From NCBI RefSeq assembly GCF_004365175.1, contig NZ_SOCE01000001.1:2591154-2655153 (forward strand): a stretch of DNA of 64,000 nt, given 5' to 3'. The DNA comes from Kribbella voronezhensis (GTDB lineage: Bacteria > Actinomycetota > Actinomycetes > Propionibacteriales > Kribbellaceae). The position numbers and the translations under genes were made by a program. Of this stretch, positions 41,457 to 51,654 are shown in pieces. Numbering within the stretch: position 1 is the stretch's first letter; every line of letters starts with the position of its first letter. The notes under the pieces were generated by a model. That model was given only the letters and a program-made list of their open reading frames with translations, was not told the origin of the DNA and did no database searches.

Positions 41457-43607
41457 TCAGCGGGGCTCGAAGGTCCTGCCGTTGCCGGTGCGCTCCGAAC
41501 GGCCGCCGCGGTAGCCGCCGCCGCTGTTGCCACGGCCCTCGTAGCCACGGCCCGGACGGCTTCCGCCGCCACCGAACCGCTTGCCACCCTTGTTGAAGCC
41601 ACCGCTGCCACGCTGCGGCTTCGGGGCCGGCAGCTTGACCGGGTAACCGGACGGCTTGGTGCCACCGGTCAGCTCGGCGACGTTCTCGTCGCCCGGGCGA
41701 ACCCGGACCGGCTCGGTGACGACACCGGCCGACTCGGCCAGGCGCATCATGCCGCGCCGCTGGTGCGGCAGGACGAGCGTGACGACGGCACCCTTGCCGC
41801 CGGCGCGCGCCGTACGGCCCGCGCGGTGCAGGTAGTCCTTGTGGTCCGCCGCCGGGTCAGCCTGTACTACGAGGCCGACGTCGTCGACGTGGATGCCGCG
41901 AGCCGCAACGTCCGTGGCGACCAGGACCGGGACGGAACCGTCCTTGAACTGGTCCAGCGTGCGGTTGCGGGCGCCCTGGGTCAGGCCGCCGTGCAGCGCC
42001 GCCGCCATCACACCGCGGTCGCGCAACTGGGTGGCGACGCGGTCGGCGCCCAGCTTGGTGCGGACGAACACGATGGTCCGGCCGTCGCGGCTGGCCAGCT
42101 CGGCCGTCAGCGACTGCTTGTGAGCCGGCTCGATGACGAGCAGGTGGTGCTCCATCGTGCTGACCGACGCCTGACCGGACTCGGTCGAGTGCGTGACCGG
42201 GTCCTTCAGGTAGGTCTTCACGATCTTGTCGACGTCGTTGTCCAGCGTTGCCGAGAACAACAGCCGCTGACCGCTCGGCGGGGTCATGTCGAGCAGCGTG
42301 GTGACGGCCGGCATGAAGCCCATGTCGCACATGTGGTCGGCCTCGTCCAGTACCGCGATCTCGACGGCACCGAGGTCGGCAGCGCCCTGCTCACACAGGT
42401 CGATCAACCGGCCGGGCGTCGCGATCAGCAGGTCGACACCCCGACGGAGCGACTCGATCTGCTTCGGGTAGGGCAGGCCGCCCGCGATCAGCTTGATCGA
42501 GACGCCCATCACGTGCGCGAGCGGCTCGAGCGCGTCGTGCACCTGCATCGCCAGCTCGCGGGTCGGCACCAGCACCATGCCGCGCGGACGGCGCGACTCG
42601 GTGTGGCCACCGGCCAGCCGCATCAGCGCCGGCAGGCCGAACCCGAGGGTCTTGCCGGAACCGGTCTGACCACGACCGAGCACGTCCTTGCCGGCCAGCG
42701 CGTCCGGGATGGTCGCTTCCTGGATCGGGAACGGCGCGGTGATGCCGTCACGAGCCAGTCGCTGGACCAGGCGCGGCGCGAGTCCGAGGGCGGCGAAACC
42801 GTTGCCCTCGGCCACCTCACCGAGGTCGACCGGCATCTCGACCTGCTGCGGGCGAACGCGCTCGTAGTCACGGTCCGGGTCACGCTGGTAACCACGGTCG
42901 CTGCCGCGGTCGTTGCGCTGGTAGCTGCTCCGCTCGTTCCCGCTCCGCTCGTTGCTGCGCGGGTAGCTGGTGCGCTCGGAGAGATCGCTGCTGCGCGGGT
43001 AGCTCGTCCGCTCCGGGCGGTCGTTGCTCCGCGGGTAGCTCGTCCGCTCGGGACGGTCCGCACTGCGCGGGTAGCTGGTGCGCTCCGGGCGGTCGAAGCC
43101 GCGGCTGTCGCGGTCCGTCCGCTCGTTGCGGTAGGCACCCTTGTCGGTCTTCGCGAACGAAGGCTTGTCGTACGAGCTCTTCTGGTACGAGCTCTTCGGG
43201 TACGACGTGGTCTCGGCGCGGGCATTCCGGTTCTCGTACGCCGGACGCTCGCTGGTCCGGTTCTCGTACGCCGGACGCTCGCTGCGCGACTGCTCGGCGG
43301 CACGGTAGCCACGCACGGGGCGGTCGCTGCCCCGGCGGTCGTCGCGCCGGTCGTTGTCACGGCGATCGGGGCCGCGGCTGCCACGGTCGGAGTACTGGCT
43401 CGGTCCGCCCCGGCGCTCGACCTGGGCAGGCTTCTCCACCCGGGCGGAACTACGGTCCGTCCCGGGGGTGGTGGGTGCGTCCAACTCGGCGGCCATCCGC
43501 TCGCCGTACGACTGGGTCTGGAACTTCTTGTGCCGCGGCTTCTTCGCCCGGTCAGCGGCCTCGTTGCCGTCGGCGGGCACAAACTGGTCCTGGTGGTGCT
43601 GGGACAC
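41457..43607 (-). CDS. DEAD-box RNA helicase with repeat-rich N-terminal tail
   Basis: A 716-residue ATP-dependent RNA helicase. The catalytic core lies at about residues 270-640, with Gly-Gln-Thr-Gly-Ser-Gly-Lys-Thr at 313-320, Pro-Thr-Arg-Glu-Leu-Ala, Asp-Glu-Ala-Asp and Ser-Ala-Thr motifs. The first 260 residues are low-complexity and rich in Arg, Asp and Ser, with about four near-identical Arg-Pro-Glu-Arg-Thr-Ser-Tyr-Pro-Arg-Ser units at 173-217. The C-terminus is Gly/Arg-rich. Both tails are typical of RNA-binding, condensate-forming helicases in actinomycetes. The start codon is GTG 43607. The upstream leader holds a CCGGCCA/TGGCCGG hairpin. Confidence 0.92.
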   Translation of the reverse strand: MSQHHQDQFVPADGNEAADRAKKPRHKKFQTQSYGERMAAELDAPTTPGTDRSSARVEKPAQVERRGGPSQYSDRGSRGPDRRDNDRRDDRRGSDRPVRGYRAAEQSRSERPAYENRTSERPAYENRNARAETTSYPKSSYQKSSYDKPSFAKTDKGAYRNERTDRDSRGFDRPERTSYPRSADRPERTSYPRSNDRPERTSYPRSSDLSERTSYPRSNERSGNERSSYQRNDRGSDRGYQRDPDRDYERVRPQQVEMPVDLGEVAEGNGFAALGLAPRLVQRLARDGITAPFPIQEATIPDALAGKDVLGRGQTGSGKTLGFGLPALMRLAGGHTESRRPRGMVLVPTRELAMQVHDALEPLAHVMGVSIKLIAGGLPYPKQIESLRRGVDLLIATPGRLIDLCEQGAADLGAVEIAVLDEADHMCDMGFMPAVTTLLDMTPPSGQRLLFSATLDNDVDKIVKTYLKDPVTHSTESGQASVSTMEHHLLVIEPAHKQSLTAELASRDGRTIVFVRTKLGADRVATQLRDRGVMAAALHGGLTQGARNRTLDQFKDGSVPVLVATDVAARGIHVDDVGLVVQADPAADHKDYLHRAGRTARAGGKGAVVTLVLPHQRRGMMRLAESAGVVTEPVRVRPGDENVAELTGGTKPSGYPVKLPAPKPQRGSGGFNKGGKRFGGGGSRPGRGYEGRGNSGGGYRGGRSERTGNGRTFEPR

Positions 43608-44041
43608 GCAATCTCTCTCTCAACGTCACGGCTCAATGCCGCATCGGAGCCGCACGCAAGTGCCGGCCACCAAAAATGGCCGGAGCTGACGTGCAAGGCA
43701 GGAGATAAGGCATCGACCTGCGGGTGCTATCGCGTTGCACCCATGTCGCCGGGGAATCATCAGCGGGTTGCTGAAACCGACGGGTCGGAGCGCCTGGGAA
43801 ATGCTCTGGTGACGCGACTCGCGCACCGACGCGAAAAAGTATACCCGACCCCAGCCTCCCCCTTGACCACCCACCACAACCCCCACCTATCCAGCCGACC
43901 TCAGCCGGCGCACCGCAGTACGAACTCAACCGGCGCGGCGGCACCACCCGAGCCGGCGCACCGCAGTACCGGATCGTCCGCTACCGGTTCCGCTTCGCTC
44001 AAGTTCGGTTGAGCTCTTGTGTGCGGTTCTAGGGTGGCGAC
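43608..44041 (+). other. Intergenic region: helicase leader and direct repeats
   Basis: No gene is supported in these 434 bases. On the helicase side, CCGGCCA at 43663-43669 pairs with TGGCCGG at 43677-43683, a possible 5' UTR hairpin such as cold-inducible helicase leaders carry. Near the other end a 19-base word, AGCCGGCGCACCGCAGTAC, occurs at 43903-43921 and 43951-43969, 48 bases apart. The SoxR promoter must lie in the last part. Confidence 0.45.
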
Positions 44042-44518
44042 ATGGCCGAGGACACCATTCTGAGCAAGGACCACTGGCTGTCGATCGGCGAGATCGCCGG
44101 CCGGTCCGGCGTCGCCGCGTCGGCCTTGCGCTTCTACGAGGAGCAGGGGCTGATCGCGTCCCGGCGTACCTCCGGCAACCAGCGGCAGTACCAGCGCAGT
44201 ACGCTCCGGCGGATCGCCTTCATCCAGGCCGCGCAGCGCGTCGGTCTCGCGCTGGCCGAGATCAAGTCCGCCCTGGACTCACTCCCCGACGACCGTACGC
44301 CGACCCGCGCCGACTGGAGCAAGCTCTCCAAGTCCTGGCGCACCCGGCTCGACGAGCGGATCGCCGAACTCGAGCGCCTGCGCGACGACCTCGACGGCTG
44401 CATCGGCTGCGGCTGCCTCAGCCTGCAGCGCTGCAACCTGTACAACAAGGCCGACCGGCTGGCCGAACGCGGTCCGGGCGCCCGGATTCTGAACGTCGGC
44501 ATACCCGGCGAGCTATGA
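44042..44518 (+). CDS. soxR: SoxR redox-sensing transcriptional activator
   Basis: A 158-residue MerR-family protein. Residues 12-80 form the winged helix with Leu-Arg-Phe-Tyr-Glu-Glu-Gln-Gly-Leu-Ile. The [2Fe-2S] cluster ligands are Cys120, Cys123, Cys125 and Cys131 in Cys-Ile-Gly-Cys-Gly-Cys-Leu-Ser-Leu-Gln-Arg-Cys, exactly the SoxR pattern. In actinomycetes SoxR answers redox-active compounds such as pigments and quinones. The genes it controls are not obvious in this window. Confidence 0.93.
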   Translation: MAEDTILSKDHWLSIGEIAGRSGVAASALRFYEEQGLIASRRTSGNQRQYQRSTLRRIAFIQAAQRVGLALAEIKSALDSLPDDRTPTRADWSKLSKSWRTRLDERIAELERLRDDLDGCIGCGCLSLQRCNLYNKADRLAERGPGARILNVGIPGEL

Positions 44519-44671
44519 CCGGCATAGGCCCCGCATCGGCCGGCGAGGGTTAACCCCTGCCTTCTTCCCGACCTGGTGCGGAATTGTTCACCGCTTGGCA
44601 ACATCCCGATCTGTAGCGATCAGTAATCCGCCGGTCGCTTTCCGCCACAGATCACGGAGTGAGGCCCTCCC

Positions 44672-45337
44672 ATGTCGCATCGCCGTATCCTGACGTCCCT
44701 CGCCGGGCTCGCCGCCGCAGCCCTGGCAGTCCCCGGCATCGCCGCCGCCTCCCCGGCGCCGAGCATCCCGAGTTCAGCCCCGAGCCACGTGTCGACGTAC
44801 ACAGGTTCACCGCAGGACGAAGCCGCCACCAAGGCGTTCTACGACGCGGTCATGAAGTCCGCGCGCGCCAAGCAGGCCAAGGCCGGCAACAAGCTCGCCG
44901 CCGTCACCGTCACCTACGCGGTCGACGCCCCGAGCTTCGCGTCCCAGATCTCTTCCAGTACGTCGATCTGGAACTCCTCGGTCAGCAACGTCCGCCTCGT
45001 CGAAGGCAGCAACTACGACTTCTACTACACCGAGGGCAACGACTCCCGCGGTTCGTACGCCTCCACCGACGGCCACGGCAGCGGCTACATCTTCCTCGAC
45101 TACGCCCAGGCCCAGCAGTACGACCCGGTCCGCATCACCGCCCACGAAACCGGCCACGTCCTCGGCCTCCCCGACCACTACTCCGGTCCCTGCAGCGAAC
45201 TGATGTCCGGCGGCGGCCCCGGCCCGTCCTGCACCAACCCGTACCCCGACGCGACCGAGCGCTCCAAGGTCAACTCCCTCTGGGCCAACGGCTTCGCCGG
45301 CTTCACCACCAAGGCCGCCTTCCACACCTCGAGATAA
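44672..45337 (+). CDS. Snapalysin-type secreted metalloprotease (M7)
   Basis: A 221-residue exported zinc protease. A signal peptide ends near Ala-Ala-Ala-Ser and a short propeptide follows. The catalytic motif is His158-Glu-x2-His162-x5-Asp168, with the Asp replacing the third His of most metzincins, as in snapalysin. A Met-turn, Leu-Met-Ser-Gly-Gly, follows near 177-181, and two Cys nearby may form a disulfide. Length matches Streptomyces SnpA. It is a small neutral protease of the extracellular space. The usual divergent LysR gene is not present here. Confidence 0.9.
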   Translation: MSHRRILTSLAGLAAAALAVPGIAAASPAPSIPSSAPSHVSTYTGSPQDEAATKAFYDAVMKSARAKQAKAGNKLAAVTVTYAVDAPSFASQISSSTSIWNSSVSNVRLVEGSNYDFYYTEGNDSRGSYASTDGHGSGYIFLDYAQAQQYDPVRITAHETGHVLGLPDHYSGPCSELMSGGGPGPSCTNPYPDATERSKVNSLWANGFAGFTTKAAFHTSR

Positions 45338-45345
45338 CCCCCGAC

Positions 45346-45389
45346 CTTCGGCTCGGGATTGCCCGGCAGGGGACGATCCCGAGCCGAAG
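45346..45389 (+). terminator. Terminator hairpin after snapalysin gene
   Basis: CTTCGGCTCGGGAT at 45346-45359 pairs perfectly with ATCCCGAGCCGAAG at 45376-45389, nine bases after the stop. Confidence 0.8.
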
Positions 45390-45542
45390 CACCTCGTACG
45401 CTCCCCCCGCCCCTGGGAACGTCCGAGGCCGCTGGGCGGATCGCCACGCCATCAGTGGGGGGATTTCCGACGCGACGAAGGTGGGTGCTGAGCGGCGAGC
45501 GGGCCCGCGGGTCGTAGTACTGATGGTGTGGGCGTCCGGGCG

Positions 45543-46565
45543 TCAGGCGTTGCGCGGGCCCGTAGTACCGCGGACGACCAGCTCCGGGCGGAAGAGGAAC
45601 TCGGTGTGGGGAGTCGCGTGCCCGCGGACTTCCTCCAGGAGCGACTGGACGGCGGCCAGGCCCATCGCGTGAACGGGTTGGCGGACTGTTGTCATCGGGG
45701 GGTCGGTGAATTCCATCATCGGGGCGTCGTCGTAGCCGACGACCGAGATGTCGCCGGGGACGGAGAGGCCGCGTTGACGGGCTGCCCGGATGACGCCGAG
45801 CGCCATCATGTCCGAGCCGCAGACGACCGCGCTGACGCCGAGGTCGAGGAGGCGCTGGGCCGCGGCCGCGCCGCCTTCGACGCCGAACATGCTGAGTTCG
45901 ACCATCGAGGAGACCTCGTCGTCCGACAGGCCGAGCTGGGCTTTCATCGCGGTGCGGTAGCCGGCCAGTTTGCGCTGGACGACGATGAAGCGTTCCGGTC
46001 CGGACGCGAACCCGATCCGGCGGTGGCCGAGTGAGACCAGGTGGGTGACGGCCAGTTCCATGGCGGCGTACTCGTCGGAGGAGATGAAGGGCGCCTCGAC
46101 GCCGGGCAGCCAGCCGTTCACGAACACCACTGGCAGGCGGCGGTCCACCAAGGACTGGTACCGCGCGTGGTCGGCGCCGGTGTCGGCATGCAGACCCGAG
46201 ACGAAGATGATCCCCGAGACGCCGCGCTCGAGCAGCAGCTCGACGTACTCCTCCTCGGTCGCGCCGGAGGGCGACTGGGTGCAGAGCACCGGCGTGAAGC
46301 CGCGCTGGGACAGGGCCGACTCGATCACCTGGGCGAAGGCCGGGAAGATCGGGTTGATCAGCTCCGGCATCACCAGGCCGATCAGGCCGGCCGAGCGGCG
46401 TCTGAGCCGGGTCGGACGCTCGAAGCCGAGCACGTCGAGCGCGGTCAGCACCGACTGTTTGGTTTCCTCCGCGACACCGGGCTTGCCGTTCAGTACCCGA
46501 GAGACCGTCGCCTCGCTGACCCCCGCCTTGGCCGCGATGTCCGCCAGCCGCGCTCTACTGCTCAC
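45543..46565 (-). CDS. LacI family transcriptional regulator
   Basis: A 340-residue repressor. Residues 5-55 are the LacI DNA-binding head (Ala-Gly-Val-Ser-Glu-Ala-Thr-Val-Ser-Arg-Val-Leu-Asn-Gly-Lys), and the remainder a periplasmic-binding-protein-like sugar domain. The start is GTG 46565. It is read away from an MsiK-type ATPase gene, and a TGCAAGAACTTGCA palindrome lies 44 bases upstream of its start. It closely resembles the second LacI at 59649, with a shared Pro-Glu-Leu-x-Asn-Pro-Ile-Phe-Pro-Ala-Phe-Ala core, so the two are recent relatives. The ligand is probably a gluco-oligosaccharide. Confidence 0.88.
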   Translation of the reverse strand: MSSRARLADIAAKAGVSEATVSRVLNGKPGVAEETKQSVLTALDVLGFERPTRLRRRSAGLIGLVMPELINPIFPAFAQVIESALSQRGFTPVLCTQSPSGATEEEYVELLLERGVSGIIFVSGLHADTGADHARYQSLVDRRLPVVFVNGWLPGVEAPFISSDEYAAMELAVTHLVSLGHRRIGFASGPERFIVVQRKLAGYRTAMKAQLGLSDDEVSSMVELSMFGVEGGAAAAQRLLDLGVSAVVCGSDMMALGVIRAARQRGLSVPGDISVVGYDDAPMMEFTDPPMTTVRQPVHAMGLAAVQSLLEEVRGHATPHTEFLFRPELVVRGTTGPRNA

Positions 46566-46608
46566 GGCGGCACCTTACCCACCGGCCCCTGAAGTTGCAG
46601 CAAGATCA

Positions 46609-46622
46609 TGCAAGAACTTGCA
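46609..46622 (+). promoter_or_regulatory. LacI operator TGCAAG-AA-CTTGCA
   Basis: TGCAAGAACTTGCA at 46609-46622 is a dyad with two central bases, placed between the LacI gene and the divergent MsiK-type ATPase gene. The nearly identical CGCAAGAACTTGCG lies before the other LacI gene. Confidence 0.7.
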
Positions 46623-46797
46623 GACTCGGCGAGCCGTCAACCTGCACGAAGTTGTCCAGTCCGTGAACAGTACGGACATCTCACACGCCATACACCTTGT
46701 CAGGAGCTGGTCGCCGGGCGAGGATGGGCGGACCCCCGCCCGGGGGCCTTTACTCGGATCGTCCGGCACGTTCCTGCCGGTGAAGGAAGGAAGCGTC

Positions 46798-47877
<1,080 letters not shown>

Positions 47878-47894
47878 TCGTCAGTACTACGTAG

Positions 47895-47931
47895 CGCCGG
47901 CCCCGGGTGGTTCGTCCACCCGGGGCCGGCG
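47895..47931 (+). terminator. Strong terminator after MsiK-type gene
   Basis: A 16-base perfect stem, CGCCGGCCCCGGGTGG at 47895-47910 with its complement at 47916-47931, closes on a TTCGT loop, 17 bases after the stop and between convergent genes. Confidence 0.9.
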
Positions 47932-47951
47932 TTCGTCTGGACCCGAACCGC

Positions 47952-48941
47952 TCAGTTGATGTCGCGCCGGTGGAAGACGCCGGCCCCGAGCGCGATCAGC
48001 ACCACGACGACGATGCCGAGGTACCAGGCGCCGTGCTCGAAGCTCAGCGTCTTCTCGATCGAGTCGCAGAGGTAACCGCCGTCGGCGGTCGATCTGCAGT
48101 TGTCAACGAGGTACGTCGTGTCGTGCTTGATCCAGGCGTCGAAGTTCAGCCGCACCAGCCACGGCTGCGCCTTGGTCAGGAAGCCGCCGAAGACGCCTTC
48201 GACCAGCACGAGATAGCCCATCGCGACTCCGACTGCCGCAGCGGTATGCCGCAGGAGCAGCGCCAAAATGCCACCGAGAGCACCGGCCACAGCTGCCATC
48301 AGGACCGCTCGCCCGGCGGTGCCGGTGAGATCACCCCAGACCTTGCCCGTCGTACCGGCGGTGGTGCCCAGTGCGCCGACGATCAGGTAGGTGCCGGCCA
48401 GCAGGATCGCGAGCAGCACCACCGCGACCGGAAGCATCCCGGTGGCGGCCGCCACCAACTTGCTCCCGTAGACCCGGAGCCGGCGCGGCTCGAAGGTGAG
48501 CCAGTTGCTGATCGACCCACTACTGAACTCGGCGCCGACGAAGCTCGCCCCGATCAGGAACGCCCCGAACGCCAGCAGGTACGACGATCCGAGCAGCAGG
48601 TCCGGCATCACCTCGGTGAACTTCGCCTTCGGCTTGCCGTACTGGTCGATCGTCGGCGGATTGACCTGGCAGAACTCCTCCAGCTTCGGCTTCGGATCGG
48701 GCTGCGACTGGTAGTCCTGCAGGCACTGCTTCTTGTACTCCTCGCCGTGCACCTGCCAGTCCTTCTGGGCCTGCTCGAAGTTGACCTGGGCGTTGCGCTG
48801 CTCCGCCGCGGACAGCGGTTTCGAGTTCTGCCAGGTGGCGATCAGCATCACCCCAGTGATCAGCAGCAGCGCGGCGACCCCGACCACGACCAGCCGGCGG
48901 GAGACCAGCCGGCGCAGTTCGACTCCGGTGAGCCGGATCAT
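47952..48941 (-). CDS. ABC-2 type permease
   Basis: A 329-residue membrane protein. One helix lies near the N-terminus (about 18-37). A Gln/Lys-rich extracellular loop of about 80 residues with Cys pairs follows, and then five hydrophobic helices. The Ala-Glu-Phe-Ser-Ser-Gly-Ser-Ile segment is a common ABC-2 permease motif. ATG 48941 overlaps the stop of the ATPase gene, so they form one exporter. The cargo (lipid, peptide or drug) cannot be told. Confidence 0.8.
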   Translation of the reverse strand: MIRLTGVELRRLVSRRLVVVGVAALLLITGVMLIATWQNSKPLSAAEQRNAQVNFEQAQKDWQVHGEEYKKQCLQDYQSQPDPKPKLEEFCQVNPPTIDQYGKPKAKFTEVMPDLLLGSSYLLAFGAFLIGASFVGAEFSSGSISNWLTFEPRRLRVYGSKLVAAATGMLPVAVVLLAILLAGTYLIVGALGTTAGTTGKVWGDLTGTAGRAVLMAAVAGALGGILALLLRHTAAAVGVAMGYLVLVEGVFGGFLTKAQPWLVRLNFDAWIKHDTTYLVDNCRSTADGGYLCDSIEKTLSFEHGAWYLGIVVVVLIALGAGVFHRRDIN

Positions 48942-49870
48942 CGGGTGCCTCCCAGGCCTTCGTCGGCGGTGAGCTCGAGGAACACCGATTCCAGGTCGGC
49001 GCGGACCGGCATCAGCTCGGAGACGTACAACTCCTGCTGGGCCAGTCTTCTGGTGACGTCCGCGGAGTTCTCGGCGCCGTCCACCAGCAGATAGTTGCCA
49101 TCGGCCCGGACTGTCAGGCCGGCCGCGGTCAGGATCCGGGTCGCCGACTCATGGTTGTCAACGGCAACCTTCACGGTGCCCGCCGTACTGCTGCCGATCA
49201 CCTCGGCGACCGTGCCGGAAGCGAGCAACCGGCCGTGGCCGATGATCGAGACGGTGTCGGCGACCTGTTCGACCTCGGCGAGGATGTGGCTGCTGACCAG
49301 TACGGTCCGGCCCTGTTCGCCCAGCCCGCGCATGGTCTCGCGGATCTCCCGGATCCCGGCCGGGTCGAGGCCGTTCGTCGGCTCGTCGAAGATCAGCAGG
49401 TCCGGTTCCTTGAGCAGCGTCGCCGCGATCGCCAGCCGCTGCTTCATCCCGAGCGAATAGCTCTTGAACCGGTCCTTGCCGCGCTCCCCCAGCGAGGTCT
49501 CGTCCAGTACTTCGCCGACCCTCCGGCGCGGTACGCCGATCGCGTCGGCGAGTAGCTCAAGATTCTTGCGGCCGGTGAAGGCCGGGAAGAACTTGGGCGA
49601 CTCGACGATCGCACCGACCCGGCCGACCACGTCCGGCAGGTGCCGGGGGACCTCCTGGTCGAACACCGCCATCGTGCCCGCGTCCGCCCGGATCAGCCCG
49701 AGCAGCATCCGGATCGAGGTCGTCTTCCCGGACCCGTTCGGCCCGAGAAAACCGTGCACTCCCCCGATCGGCACGTCGAGATCGAGCCCCTGAACGGCGA
49801 CGACCTTCCGCCCCCGCCGAGTGCGGTACGTCTTCCGCAACCCCCTGGTACTGACCGCCAACTCCGGCAT
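48938..49870 (-). CDS. ABC exporter ATPase
   Basis: A 310-residue nucleotide-binding subunit of a drug/peptide-type exporter. Walker A is Gly-Pro-Asn-Gly-Ser-Gly-Lys-Thr-Thr, the signature Tyr-Ser-Leu-Gly-Met-Lys-Gln-Arg, and Walker B Leu-Leu-Ile-Phe-Asp-Glu-Pro. ATG 49870 follows GAGAGGGG; a longer frame to 50407 is antisense to the copper operon. The C-terminal 80 residues form the usual small extra domain. It is coupled with the permease by a four-base overlap. The copper repressor gene starts only 196 bases away, in the opposite direction. Confidence 0.9.
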   Translation of the reverse strand: MPELAVSTRGLRKTYRTRRGRKVVAVQGLDLDVPIGGVHGFLGPNGSGKTTSIRMLLGLIRADAGTMAVFDQEVPRHLPDVVGRVGAIVESPKFFPAFTGRKNLELLADAIGVPRRRVGEVLDETSLGERGKDRFKSYSLGMKQRLAIAATLLKEPDLLIFDEPTNGLDPAGIREIRETMRGLGEQGRTVLVSSHILAEVEQVADTVSIIGHGRLLASGTVAEVIGSSTAGTVKVAVDNHESATRILTAAGLTVRADGNYLLVDGAENSADVTRRLAQQELYVSELMPVRADLESVFLELTADEGLGGTR

Positions 49871-49960
49871 GCCGCCCCTCTCGTGATGCCCCCGGCCAAG
49901 TGGTCCTTGCCTCAGCAGACGCTCACCCTCCCACGATGGTTGGTTCAGGTTCCGTGAAAT

Positions 49961-50044
49961 TACCCCCACCGGGTATCGGACAGGGCTTGCATTTGATACC
50001 CCTCGGGGGTAAGTTTTGGTGTGTCGAGATACCCCCATGGGGTA
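49961..50044 (+). promoter_or_regulatory. CsoR-regulated promoter with three operators
   Basis: Palindromes TACCCCCACCGGGTA (49961-49975), TACCCCTCGGGGGTA (49997-50011) and TACCCCCATGGGGTA (50030-50044) match the CsoR operator type. TTGCAT at 49987-49992 and TAAGTT at 50010-50015, 17 bases apart, make a likely -35/-10 pair with the middle operator inside the spacer. Confidence 0.85.
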
Positions 50045-50066
50045 GCCAGAGAGAAAGAGTGCCGCC

Positions 50067-50387
50067 ATGAGCACCGAACCGGACCAAGTCGAAACCACTG
50101 GACACGTGCACGGGTACACCTCGGAGAAGTCGAGCCATTTGAAGCGGCTGCGGCGGATCGAGGGACAGGTTCGCGGGCTGCAGCGGATGGTCGAGGAAGA
50201 CAAGTACTGCATCGACATCCTCACCCAGGTCTCGGCGGCGACGAAGGCGCTCCAGTCGTTCTCGCTGGAGCTGCTCGACGAGCACCTCTCACACTGCGTG
50301 GTCGAGGCGGCCCAGAAGGGCGGCGCCGAGGCGGAGGAGAAGGTCCGCGAAGCCTCCGACGCCATCGCCCGTCTCGTCCGTAGCTGA
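50067..50387 (+). CDS. csoR: Copper-sensing repressor CsoR
   Basis: A 106-residue CsoR with all three Cu(I) ligands, Cys48, His73 and Cys77 (Asp-Glu-His-Leu-Ser-His-Cys). The N-terminal 15 residues are His-bearing and variable. It starts the copper operon and probably represses it until Cu(I) is bound, through the operators just upstream. It differs from the CstR-like paralogue at 25453, which has Gly in place of the His ligand. Confidence 0.93.
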   Translation: MSTEPDQVETTGHVHGYTSEKSSHLKRLRRIEGQVRGLQRMVEEDKYCIDILTQVSAATKALQSFSLELLDEHLSHCVVEAAQKGGAEAEEKVREASDAIARLVRS

Positions 50388-50418
50388 ACAACCCAGATTC
50401 CGAGCAAGGAGCATTGAG

Positions 50419-50637
50419 ATGACCACCACGACGTACTCGGTGAACGGCATGACCTGCGGGCACTGCACCGCGGCGGTGACCGAGGAAATCAGCAAGCTGA
50501 CCGGGGTCCAGGAGGTCAGCATCGACCTCAACGCCGGCGGCACCTCCGCCGTGCACGTCACGAGCGAGTCCGCCCTCGACGACGCCGCGGTCCGCGAGGC
50601 CGTCGACGAGGCCGGATACGAACTGGTCGCGTCATGA
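50419..50637 (+). CDS. copZ: Copper chaperone CopZ-type (HMA domain)
   Basis: A 72-residue heavy-metal-associated domain protein with Met-Thr-Cys-Gly-His-Cys, the Cu(I)-binding motif. It shuttles copper in the cytoplasm to the ATPase and to CsoR. It follows csoR by 31 bases, with a GCAAGGAGC site, and its stop overlaps the start of the next gene. Confidence 0.93.
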   Translation: MTTTTYSVNGMTCGHCTAAVTEEISKLTGVQEVSIDLNAGGTSAVHVTSESALDDAAVREAVDEAGYELVAS

Positions 50638-51635
50638 CCCGGGCTGTCGCGCTCCGGCTCGGCGCGTACGCCGGTGCGCTGGCGCTGGCCTTCGCCGGCG
50701 CGTTCGCACTCGGTTCCGCGGTCGACCCGATCGCGGCAGCCGACCCGGCAGCGAAGACCGGCGACCAGCCGATGGCCGGCATGGGCGACGAGGGCGGAAC
50801 GCACGGAGCCGGACACCAGGTGGACAGTCCCGGCGCGCAGCCGCCCGGGCTCGCGGTCTCCCAGGATGGGTACACGCTCGCCCCGGCGACCACGTTCTTC
50901 CAGCAGGGCAAGCAGGAAACGCTGAAGTTCACCATCGTGGGGCCGGACGGCAAACCGGTCACGCAGTACACGAAGACCCATGAGAAGGACCTGCACCTGA
51001 TCGTCGTACGGCGGGATCTGTCCGGATTCCACCACGTGCACCCGAGCCGGGACGCCAGTGGGGTGTGGAGCATTCCGTTCACCTTCACCGCGGGTGGCAC
51101 CTGGCGGATCTTCACCGACTTCCAGCCGGCCGGTCACGGCAAGACGCTGACGCTCGGCAGCGACGTCAACGTCTCCGGACTGTACGTCCCGGTTCCGTTG
51201 CCTGCGGCATCGAGTGTGACCAGCACCGACGGGTACGACGTGACGCTCGCGGGCACCCCGGCCGCCGGCAAGGAGTCCGAGTTGACCTTCAGTGTCAGCA
51301 AGAACGGCAAGCCGGTCAGCGACCTCGAGCCGTACCTGGGCGCCTTCGGGCACCTGGTGTCGTTGCGCAGCGGCGATCTCGCCTACCTGCACAACCACCC
51401 CGCCCAGGAGGCGGCGCCGGGCAGCAAGGGCGGTCCGCAGATCAAGTTCGCCACCACGTTCCCGACCGCCAGTACCTACAGCCTCTTCCTGGACTTCCAG
51501 CACGGGGGCAAGGTGCACACCGCGGAGTTCCGGGTCGACGTGACCGGGCAGGCGATCGTCCCCAGCCCGATGCCCAGCGGGATGCCCAATAACAGCGGGA
51601 CGCCCGGCCACGAAGAGACGCCGCACGGCCACTGA
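50634..51635 (+). CDS. Copper-operon extracytoplasmic protein, Met/His-rich
   Basis: A 333-residue protein with one N-terminal hydrophobic segment (residues 8-30, signal or anchor), then a Met/Gly/His-rich region (about 45-62). Two beta-rich domains with His-Val-His-Pro and His-Asn-His-Pro motifs follow, and the C-terminus is His/Met-rich, ending in Pro-His-Gly-His. This matches the unnamed secreted metal-binding proteins found after copZ in actinomycetes. It probably holds copper outside the membrane. ATG 50634 overlaps the copZ stop. No enzyme motif was seen. Confidence 0.75.
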   Translation: MTRAVALRLGAYAGALALAFAGAFALGSAVDPIAAADPAAKTGDQPMAGMGDEGGTHGAGHQVDSPGAQPPGLAVSQDGYTLAPATTFFQQGKQETLKFTIVGPDGKPVTQYTKTHEKDLHLIVVRRDLSGFHHVHPSRDASGVWSIPFTFTAGGTWRIFTDFQPAGHGKTLTLGSDVNVSGLYVPVPLPAASSVTSTDGYDVTLAGTPAAGKESELTFSVSKNGKPVSDLEPYLGAFGHLVSLRSGDLAYLHNHPAQEAAPGSKGGPQIKFATTFPTASTYSLFLDFQHGGKVHTAEFRVDVTGQAIVPSPMPSGMPNNSGTPGHEETPHGH

Positions 51636-51654
51636 GCCAGGAGAGGAGGACGCT

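Noticed and set aside
42955..43091. CRISPR-like array
   Set aside because: The repeats are in frame with the helicase and encode a peptide repeat; there are no unique spacers.
43903..43969. Mobile-element end suggested by the 19-base direct repeat
   Set aside because: No transposase, inverted ends or target duplication nearby; a simple duplication is enough.
41421..44012. 863-residue plus-strand frame over the helicase
   Set aside because: Low-complexity Val/Ala/Arg sequence produced by the opposite strand of the helicase gene.
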